Shown here: piece after piece, positions 51,336-58,257 of the stretch
Layout: each line of letters opens with the position of its first letter
Position numbering within the stretch: position 1 is the first letter of the stretch
NCBI GenBank assembly: GCA_016722505.1
Contig: JADKJH010000003.1
Coordinates: 372,001-436,000, forward strand
Length of the DNA stretch: 64,000 bases
Direction of reading: 5' to 3'
Source: Holophagaceae bacterium
GTDB taxonomy: Bacteria > Acidobacteriota > Holophagae > Holophagales > Holophagaceae
Translations under genes and position numbers: made by a program
The notes under the pieces: generated by a model
Told to the model about the DNA's origin: nothing
Seen by the model: the letters and a program-made list of their open reading frames with translations, nothing else
The model's database searches: none

Positions 51336-52694
51336 TCAGTCGAGCCCCTTTGTTGAACCCACCTCAGCCTGCCAAGTGGCCCGCTTGGCGCGGGCAGCAA
51401 GCCGTACAGCCAAGGCTGCGGCTTCAAGGAAATTCGTCGCGTCGGATATCCAAAGGCCTGCTTTGTCAAAGGCCGTCCCATGGTCAGGGCTGGTGCGAAT
51501 GAAGGGTAGGCCCAGGGTGAGATTCACCGCGCGGGCAGGTTCCAGCACTTTGATGGGGATGAGCCCCTGATCATGATAAAGAGCCACAACCAAATCGAAT
51601 TCGCCTTTCGCGGCACGATGGAAAAGGCTGTCGGCACTAAGAGGTCCAAAAAAATGAGGAGCTGGGCGGGTGCTGGCCATAAGCGGGATGGGAGTTTCAG
51701 AAATCTTAGTGATTTCTACGCCCAGATGCGTGGTCGTGGCTACGACTGGAATGGGACCCGTGTTCCGGCCCTCCTTGGGTTTGCTCGGAAAGATTTCCCA
51801 CCCCTCTGGGATGGCCCCAGGGCTGAAAGGCGAAGGCACATGCTCAAAGGGCGTGGCCACTTCCTCCAAGTCGAAATCCATAAAAGCTGCTTCAGCCATC
51901 ACCACGGCTTCGGCCAGAGCCGTTTCTTCCTTGCCGAAGGCGCCGCCTTCACCTGCGTGGGGATTGAGAGCGCAAAGGGCCACCCGTAGGTCATTCTTCC
52001 CCATGAGCTGGATGAAGCGGTCTGCGGCGAAGCTCAGTGTTTGCGCCACAGATTCTGCGCTGATGTCTTCCACCACTGAACGCAGGCTCTGATGGACTGT
52101 ATGGAGCACGATCTTCAGGCTTGGACTAACGAAGGCCATCCGGGTGATGGGAGATCCTGATAGTTCCTGCAGAAACTCCGTGTGCCCGGGAATCTCGTAA
52201 CCCGCCTGATGCGCGGCGGCCTTGGAAAGGGGGAGCGTGACCAGCGCATCTGCTTCGCCGATCATCACCAGGTGGGCACCGATGCGGACCGCTTCTACGG
52301 CGGCCTTCCCTGAGGCCGCTGAGCCTTCGCCCAAAGTGAGCGCCGAGGAGGTGATTTCTGGCGTGGGATCTATCCAAAGCGCGTGTCCCATGAGTTGCCG
52401 CTCGCTGGGTTCCCAGGAATTTCCGGAGCCGGTCCACAGGCTATAGGACTTTGCGCCGGGCACCTCAGGGCCGCCTCCAGGTGGGTTGCTCCAGCGCCAC
52501 TGCACACGGCCGGGCTTTGTTGTAGGGCTCTCAAGTAAATCAGGTCCTGCTTTTGCTCCGATGACAATGACATCAGCCCATCGGTTGATGGCGAAGAGAG
52601 ATCCCAGTAATAGTTCAGGGCCTATCCCGCACGGATCACCGAGGGTGATGGCAATGCGTGGACGAGCAGCGGTTGGTGAATCGGATCGGCTCAA
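51336..52694 (-). CDS. pdxA: 4-hydroxythreonine-4-phosphate dehydrogenase (PdxA) with insertions
   Basis: 452 residues from a TTG at 52694 (GGGG 7 bases upstream), because the frame upstream of it runs into the neighbouring hfq gene. Signatures: IAITLGDPCGIGPELLL, TLPLSKAAAHQAGY, IPGHTEFLQELSG, NPHAGEGGAFGKEE, VALYHDQGLIPIK and LGLPFIRTSPDHGTAFD. PdxA acts in vitamin B6 synthesis. Typical members are about 330 residues; here a region of about 70 residues between EEVATP and GPLSADSLFHRA and an extension before QLMGHALW are unusual. Confidence 0.92.
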   Translation of the reverse strand: MSRSDSPTAARPRIAITLGDPCGIGPELLLGSLFAINRWADVIVIGAKAGPDLLESPTTKPGRVQWRWSNPPGGGPEVPGAKSYSLWTGSGNSWEPSERQLMGHALWIDPTPEITSSALTLGEGSAASGKAAVEAVRIGAHLVMIGEADALVTLPLSKAAAHQAGYEIPGHTEFLQELSGSPITRMAFVSPSLKIVLHTVHQSLRSVVEDISAESVAQTLSFAADRFIQLMGKNDLRVALCALNPHAGEGGAFGKEETALAEAVVMAEAAFMDFDLEEVATPFEHVPSPFSPGAIPEGWEIFPSKPKEGRNTGPIPVVATTTHLGVEITKISETPIPLMASTRPAPHFFGPLSADSLFHRAAKGEFDLVVALYHDQGLIPIKVLEPARAVNLTLGLPFIRTSPDHGTAFDKAGLWISDATNFLEAAALAVRLAARAKRATWQAEVGSTKGLD

Positions 52695-52713
52695 GCAGGA
52701 ACCCCTGGTCCCC

Positions 52714-53205
52714 TCAATCGTAGAGCGGAAGGTCCACATCTGGCGAGATGAGGTCTTCTTTCTTGGGGCTGCTCTTCCGGCGGATGCGGGGCTCTTCTTC
52801 CTGCTTGTAAATGTATTTAATGTTGTGTTTGGGAACCACCACATTGGGTTCTTTAAGCCTGTTGATCTTCAAGCAGTGCTTGTCGTACCACTCGATGACA
52901 CCCCGGAGTTTCTCATCATCTTGAAGGACCACCACCACTGGGGTTTTGGATTGCATTTGCTTCAGGTAGTAAAAACTTTCGGCATTGGTTTGTTCGGGCG
53001 GCGCAATCTTGCGCCTAGGGCTGCCAAGCCCTTGGGGAGCCAGCGGCGCGCTTGGGTCGATAGCGGTGACGGCGCCATCAGGCTGGATCATGGTCGGAGT
53101 CGGCGTCAGCACCATGGCACCGCCACCTAAAGTCTGGGAGGCGGCCCCTCGGCCCATCTTTTCTTTGATCTCATTCATGTTGGGGCGGATCAGCTTGCGG
53201 TTCAT
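52714..53205 (-). CDS. hfq: Hfq-like Sm-fold RNA-binding protein with N-terminal extension
   Basis: 163 residues. An Sm/Hfq core at about 75-140: AESFYYLKQMQSKTPVVVVL, RGVIEWYDKHCLKINRL (Sm1) and NVVVPKHNIKYIY (Sm2; canonical YKHA is here PKHN). About 70 residues of low-complexity N-terminal extension (RGAASQTLGGGAMVLTP) and a charged C-terminal tail are unlike the 80-100-residue enterobacterial Hfq. ATG at 53205 has AGGA 6 bases upstream. Would bind small RNAs or mRNA 3' ends; function inferred from the fold. Precedes pdxA. Confidence 0.8.
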   Translation of the reverse strand: MNRKLIRPNMNEIKEKMGRGAASQTLGGGAMVLTPTPTMIQPDGAVTAIDPSAPLAPQGLGSPRRKIAPPEQTNAESFYYLKQMQSKTPVVVVLQDDEKLRGVIEWYDKHCLKINRLKEPNVVVPKHNIKYIYKQEEEPRIRRKSSPKKEDLISPDVDLPLYD

Positions 53206-53405
53206 GGAGCATCCTGAATTTGCGACGGAATCCGTGGTGTCAAACGATTTACGAACACCGAGGAAACGAATAGGCCAATCGTGTTGGAAATGGCCTTGAA
53301 TCTGACAGGTTAACTGGATCCAACAAGGAACCTCTGCCAGGTTTATGACGGAATGTTATGAAAAGTTTAGGCTCAAATATGAATCGTTGCCACTTGAGAC
53401 TCGGT

Positions 53406-55090
53406 TCAGCCTGTCCGGGCACCCCAGAATGGAATCTTCAGGCTCACCAAGGTTCCCGAGCCAGGCTGGCTTTGAACTCGTATGTCCCACCCCATGGCTT
53501 GAACGAATTGGAATACCAAGCTCATGCCTAGACCTGTGCCTTCCTTGAAGGTGCTGGAGAAGGGAACGAACAGAGTGCGCAACTGTTCCGCATCCATGCC
53601 ACATCCATTATCACGGACCTGGACCGTAAGCAGGCTGGGGTCTTCTTCAAAATCCAAATGGACTTCAGGCTCCGGGGTTCCCTCCAGGGCTTTGCGTGCA
53701 TTGGTCAGGAGGTTTGTGAAAACCTGGTGCGCGCACAATGGATCTGCCCGGACCCAAACATCAGGCACTGGGCCAATACCCAGCGGAAGGCCTTCGGCGC
53801 GAGGATCGGTTTCCCAGCTGGCCCGGAGTTCCTCGATGAGATCGGGGAAATAGACACGCCGGACTTCAACTGGTTTGGGCCGCGTGAAGTCCAGGAACTT
53901 TGTGAGGATGGCGCTGACTCGATCAGATTCGCGGCCCAAGATCCCCAGCGCTCTCTCATTCATGGCGTGGGCATGGCCTTCGCCTTTGAGGATCTGCACA
54001 CATCCAAGAATTGATGCCAGGGGTTGCGCAGTTCATGGGCCAGGCCCGCGGAAAGCTCACCGATGGCCGCCAGCCGTTCACTTAGCTGGGTTCGTTCTTC
54101 CAGCGCTTTGATTTCAGTAAGGTCTTGGAACAGCATCAGGTGTCCGGTTTGCTTGCCTTCGGAATCCCGCAGCGGAGCAACATTGCCACCGTAGAGCCGC
54201 CACGCCCCATTGGGAGCGATGTAACTACCCTCGAACCGCTGTTCCCTGGGAAGAATTTCCTGCCTGGCAAGATCCACGGGAAGGATAGCGTCAATGGTCC
54301 GCCCAATGGGAAGCGCTCGTTGGAGAATGCCCTCGGCTGCTGGGTTCGCCGAGGTGATCTGGCCTTTCAAGTCAGTGGTAATGAGTCCGGAAACCATAGA
54401 CTCCACAACTCGGCGGTGGAGGGCCGAAAGATCATCCACCTTGGCCTCTGATGCCACCAAAGTCTGGCGCAGCCCTTCAAGATTTCTCCGGATAAGGACG
54501 ACAACGAGTGTCGCGGCAAAAATCTCAAGGGATGCAAAGGCCAGGATCCATTCAGCAGTATCCATGTCCATGGGCGCGCCAGAATGGCCGAAAGGCGGGA
54601 GCACCCCGGTTCCAAATAGCAGGAAACTCGATAAATGAAGCGTGAAGGCCGTAAATCCGACCAGTACAATTTCAGTGGTGCCGAGATAAAAAGCGGACGA
54701 CAAAATAGGGAAAAGATAGATGGTGGCGAATCTCTCTTGGTCCACTCCCTGGAAGGCGATCAGCAAGGCGACCAACGCGAGGTCCAGGGCGAGATTGGAA
54801 CGTATGCTGGCGCGTCCCGGGGTCGCGAACGATGCCAATCCGTGATTCAGCGACCGCTGGATCTCCCATACGGCTTCGATGAAAAAGAGGGCGACAAATA
54901 AGAGATAGATCGCTTCACTGGCCGGGGCCCTCATTGGGTCAGGCGGGAATGCGAGATGAAGCACGAGAAGCCCGAAACTGGTGGACAGGCGGAATGCCAA
55001 GGGTAGGAATGGCGGGGCTGTGGCCACTTGCGGGGAGTGTTCCATCAAATTGCGGAGCATGGCTTCAGGATGCCCCAACTCAAGCTTCAT
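53406..55090 (-). pseudogene. NtrB/AtoS-type sensor histidine kinase, frame broken at 54020-54023
   Basis: Upstream part (55090 to about 54020): seven or so membrane helices, then PAS (VVESMVSGLITTDLKGQITS) and the H-box start GELSAGLAHELRNP. At that point the frame reads WHQFLDVCRS and stops, whereas the shifted frame continues LASILGCVQILKGEG and on through a normal HATPase domain (VFTNLLTNARKALEG, VRDNGCGMDAEQL, GTGLGMSLVFQF) to 53406. Adding one C to the CCCC run (GGGG on plus, 54020-54023) gives a continuous kinase of 561 residues. So it is one gene split by a one-base deletion in a homopolymer. The kinase would be membrane-bound. No response regulator gene is adjacent. Confidence 0.87.
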
Positions 55091-55187
55091 AGGAGAATGG
55101 ATTCACGCGGCGCCCGATTCTTGTCATCCTGGTTCTGTGAGCCCTCATGCGAAATCCTCATCTCTTCCTTCCCTGCGTGGAGCTGGC

Positions 55188-55577
55188 ATGCGCCAGACAC
55201 CCCAGCGAGAGGGCATTCTGCGTGTTTTAAACGCCTCTGACCGTCCTTTGACAGTGGAGGAAATATCGGCGCGCATGGGAGAGGACCGTTCAGGCCTACC
55301 GACCATTTACCGGAACTTGGAGCGTTTCATCCTGGAAGGCTGGGCCGAGAATATTCTTGGCCAGGACCAGGTCATGCGCTTTGTGCGGTGCAACTCCAAA
55401 CATCACCACCATCATCTGCAATGCGAGCAGTGCGGACGGATGGTGGAGGTGGATATCTGTGGTGTGGAAGATAGTCTCAGGCAGTTGGAAGTCTCTTCGG
55501 GTTTCCAGATCACGAAGCACCAGCTTTCACTCTTCGGCCTCTGTTCTGATTGCCAGGCGGCAGAGAAAAGGCATTGA
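55188..55577 (+). CDS. Fur-family metal-dependent transcriptional regulator
   Basis: 129 residues from ATG 55188 (GGAG 6 bases upstream); the longer frame overlaps the kinase start region. Winged helix: QREGILRVLNASDRPLTVEEI and SGLPTIYRNLERFILEG. Metal-binding C-terminus: KHHHHHLQCEQCGRMVEV and LFGLCSDCQ, with two CxxC pairs for structural zinc. Subfamily (Fur, Zur or PerR) cannot be assigned. Divergent from the kinase; the tRNA-Gly promoter -35 overlaps its stop codon. Confidence 0.93.
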   Translation: MRQTPQREGILRVLNASDRPLTVEEISARMGEDRSGLPTIYRNLERFILEGWAENILGQDQVMRFVRCNSKHHHHHLQCEQCGRMVEVDICGVEDSLRQLEVSSGFQITKHQLSLFGLCSDCQAAEKRH

Positions 55578-55601
55578 CGCTAGACCGTGGTTTGATAAGA
55601 T
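55574..55601 (+). promoter_or_regulatory. Promoter of tRNA-Gly
   Basis: TTGACG (55574-55579) and TAAGAT (55596-55601) with a 16-base spacer lie 11 bases before the tRNA. Close to consensus. The -35 element overlaps the fur stop codon. Confidence 0.65.
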
Positions 55602-55612
55602 CTAGGAACAAT

Positions 55613-55687
<75 letters not shown>

Positions 55688-55695
55688 CTTAACTT

Positions 55696-55713
55696 GGGCC
55701 GCACAAGCGGCCC
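55696..55713 (+). terminator. Hairpin between tRNA-Gly and tRNA-Cys
   Basis: GGGCCGC/GCGGCCC with a 4-base ACAA loop follows tRNA-Gly; the T run is weak (TAGTCGTTT). It may be a leaky terminator or a processing hairpin in a two-tRNA transcript. Confidence 0.5.
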
Positions 55714-55743
55714 TAGTCGTTTAAGCTGTAAATCACACATCAA

Positions 55744-55818
55744 GGCGCCGTAGCCAAGTGGTAAGGCCGCGGACTGCAAATCCGCTATCCATCGGTTCGA
55801 TTCCGATCGGCGCCTCCA
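55744..55818 (+). tRNA. tRNA-Cys (anticodon GCA)
   Basis: 75 nt cloverleaf. Acceptor GGCGCCG/CGGCGCC, anticodon stem GCGGA/TCCGC around CTGCAAA, T-stem ATCGG/CCGAT, CCA encoded. Its 3' half is duplicated downstream. Confidence 0.96.
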
Positions 55819-56086
55819 GAAAACCGGCCCCGCAAGGGGCCTTCTAATTTGCGCAGATCGGAGTCGAATCAGGATGGCGCTCCCGTCTGACGCGCGCATG
55901 CGCGCTCCCACTCGGCCTTAGGCCTCGCGGAGACGGGAACCCTAGTAGCGGCCCCGGAGAGCGCAAAGCGATCGGAGGGATAAGCCGCGGGCGCAGCCAG
56001 CCTGCGGCGGGCACCGGATTCCGATCGGCGCCTCCAGAAAACCGGCCCCGCAAGGGGCCTTCCATTTTGCGCAGATCGGAATCGAA
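55801..56086 (+). repeat. tRNA-Cys 3'-end duplication with terminator hairpin and inverted T-arm copies
   Basis: A 68-nt unit (55801-55868) recurs at 56019-56086 with 3 differences. It contains the tRNA 3' end, the hairpin GGCCCCGCAAGGGGCC and an inverted copy of the T-arm (GCGCAGATCGGAGTCGAA, about 16 of 19 bases complementary to 55795-55813). A 150-bp GC-rich spacer separates the copies. The second copy ends at the 3' end of mnmA, where its hairpin could end transcription. Same plan as the tRNA-Gln repeat. Confidence 0.88.
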
Positions 56087-56092
56087 CGCGTT

Positions 56093-57244
56093 TCAGGATG
56101 CGGTGATCCAACCGCCGCCCAGGACCTCATCATCGCGATAGAACACCACCGCTTGCCCTGGCGCGATGGCCCGCTGGGGTTCCGCAAAGGCTACCTTGGC
56201 CCGATTCCCTGGCAACGGTATGGCGATGGCATCTACTTCCAGGCCGCGGCTGCGGATTTTTGCCGTACAGGGCAGGGGGCCGCGTGGTTCGCTGCCGCAC
56301 CAAGTCAACTCCCGGACCAGCATTTCGCTCCCAAACAGATCGGCATCGTCCCCTACCCAGACCGTGTTGGTTTCGCGCTCGACTTTCAGCACGTAAAGCG
56401 GAGTTGGATATGCGACACCTAGCCCTTTTCGTTGACCTACCGTGTAGCGCCAATAACCTTGATGGGACCCAAGGATGCGCCCATCAATGTGGCGGGTGGG
56501 TCCCTCTCCGATCTCGGGAGCGCGGCCAGCCTCCTCAATGTAGGAGTCATATCGCTTTTGCGTAACGAAGCAGATCTCCTGGCTTTCTGCTTTTTCCGCC
56601 AAGTGCAGACCAAGGTCGCGGCCCAGCTGACGGACCTGCGGCTTCGTCAGGCCCGCCAACGGAAAGAGCGTGCAGGCAAGGGTTTCCTGGGTGTGGCTGA
56701 ACAGGAAGTAGCTCTGATCTTTGGCGGGATCAGTGGCCCTTAGAAGGTGGAATCCGGCCTCGTCATGTGTGATCCGGGCATAGTGGCCCGTGGCCACAAA
56801 GGCTGCGCCAAGAGCTTCGGCACGCTCCATAAGCGTCTTGAATTTCACGTGCTGATTGCATCGGATGCAGGGGCTTGGGGTTTCCCCTTGAAGGTAACCC
56901 TCGACAAATTCGTCAATGACGGTGTTCCTGAACCGCTCTTCGAAATCCACGACATAGTGCGAGAAGCCCATCTCGTAGGCAACCCGGCGGGCGTCCTGGA
57001 AATCATCCAGGGTGCAGCATTTCCCCTCGGTCTCAGGTGTGGTTCCACCCTTGCTCTTGTCAAAGAGCTGCATGGATACGCCGATCACTTCATATCCCGC
57101 GCGGCAAAGCAAGGCCGCCATGACCGAGCTGTCAACTCCTCCTGACATGGCCGCCACCACGCGGTCCCCCGGCTTCAATGTCGGATGGCCTTTAATGGAC
57201 GACAGCGCCAATTCAACCAGAGCAGAAGGCTTCATCCCGCTCAT
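56093..57244 (-). CDS. mnmA: tRNA-specific 2-thiouridylase (MnmA)
   Basis: 383 residues. Thiolates U34 of tRNA-Lys, -Glu and -Gln. PP-loop ATP site VVAAMSGGVDSSVMAALL, catalytic Cys pair in TPSPCIRCNQHVKF and SQEICFV, GHYARI and YTVGQRKGLGV in the C-terminal half. The ATG at 57244 overlaps the upstream ferredoxin gene stop (ATGA). The 3' end abuts a tRNA-Cys-derived repeat. Confidence 0.97.
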   Translation of the reverse strand: MSGMKPSALVELALSSIKGHPTLKPGDRVVAAMSGGVDSSVMAALLCRAGYEVIGVSMQLFDKSKGGTTPETEGKCCTLDDFQDARRVAYEMGFSHYVVDFEERFRNTVIDEFVEGYLQGETPSPCIRCNQHVKFKTLMERAEALGAAFVATGHYARITHDEAGFHLLRATDPAKDQSYFLFSHTQETLACTLFPLAGLTKPQVRQLGRDLGLHLAEKAESQEICFVTQKRYDSYIEEAGRAPEIGEGPTRHIDGRILGSHQGYWRYTVGQRKGLGVAYPTPLYVLKVERETNTVWVGDDADLFGSEMLVRELTWCGSEPRGPLPCTAKIRSRGLEVDAIAIPLPGNRAKVAFAEPQRAIAPGQAVVFYRDDEVLGGGWITAS

Positions 57245-58137
57245 CGTGATCCCCTCGGAGATGACCTGAATGAAAGAAGCGATGTCTCGTTTTTATGCCC
57301 TTGCACCGTCCTGCAAGCATCCACGCAATCTCCGCAATTGAAACAGCCCGCGCTGAATCCCAGCACCAGATGCTTGGCTCGGGGATCCAGGTCCACAAAA
57401 CAAGCCCTCAGGCAAGCTTGGCAGCCACCGCAGGAATCCGTCGCATCAGGGAGAAATCTTGGCCGCAGAATCTGATTGCCAGGCGCAGCGGAAACAACCA
57501 TGGCTTGCCCCATTCCATAGATGCAGACCATCCGGCAAAAATGGAATCTCACAGCGAATCCAGCCAGCCACGAAATCAGGATTGTGAGTGCCACCCAAGT
57601 CAGCAGGGTGGTCTGAATCATTCCTCCCCGCCCCCATGGGGTGGCGAACACTTCCTGAAGGATTTGCCGCGGGGCCACGAGGTAGGCAGCGAGGCTCAGG
57701 GCTAGGACGACCGGGGCCAGAGCCAAAGTGAGGCCAGCGAGCAAGCGGAGAAGCCATTTATGAAGGGAGGATCGTCTCATCCAGGCGGCCACCTTGCGAT
57801 TCGAACCTCTCCACACCGCGGTCCTCAGGCCGTCAAATAATTCAACACAACTCCCGTACGGGCAGGCCCAGCCACAGAAAACCCGGCCTTTGAAATAGGT
57901 CAGGAGTGCGATGCCCCAGATCAGGACCACGAAGGGGATGATGAGGCCCAGCACGTAGGGAAAGTCCATGGGGTAGCTATGGCCGAAATAGATGATTCCT
58001 GGCCCATGGGTTCCCTGAATCTCGATTCGAACGATATCCAGCCAGGGCAGCAGCACCCAAAGCAAAAGCAGGACCACCTGGGTGATCCTTCTCAGCACAT
58101 GAAACTGCCTGGAGACGCCGAAGGCTCGTTTAGCCAT
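57241..58137 (-). CDS. 4Fe-4S membrane ferredoxin (NapH/CcoG-like)
   Basis: 298 residues with about five membrane helices. Motif FCGWACPYGSCVE is the NapH/RdxA/CcoG signature; two 4Fe-4S clusters are bound by DSCGGCQACLRACFVDL and CFNCGDCVDACR. Such proteins pass electrons across or to the inner membrane, for instance in nitrate respiration or copper handling for oxidase assembly. It is shorter than CcoG (about 470), so NapH-like is a fair label but the pathway is unknown. Overlaps mnmA. Confidence 0.87.
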   Translation of the reverse strand: MAKRAFGVSRQFHVLRRITQVVLLLLWVLLPWLDIVRIEIQGTHGPGIIYFGHSYPMDFPYVLGLIIPFVVLIWGIALLTYFKGRVFCGWACPYGSCVELFDGLRTAVWRGSNRKVAAWMRRSSLHKWLLRLLAGLTLALAPVVLALSLAAYLVAPRQILQEVFATPWGRGGMIQTTLLTWVALTILISWLAGFAVRFHFCRMVCIYGMGQAMVVSAAPGNQILRPRFLPDATDSCGGCQACLRACFVDLDPRAKHLVLGFSAGCFNCGDCVDACRTVQGHKNETSLLSFRSSPRGSR

Positions 58138-58257
58138 AGCCCTTTAGAATACGGTGAGGTGATCTAAGTCGTTGCCCCAAAATAACCTGAACCGCACAGC
58201 CTAGTTGCGATGGTCGCTATAAACCCATGCATTCCACACAAGAACGGTGATGGAAAT

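Noticed and set aside
53406..53999. Separate HATPase-only gene
   Set aside because: Its start lies within the H-box region of the upstream kinase fragment; a one-base correction joins the two into a normal kinase.
55819..56018. Possible CRISPR or tandem array between the two tRNA-Cys-derived copies
   Set aside because: Only two copies exist, with a single long spacer and a tRNA origin; no cas genes are present.
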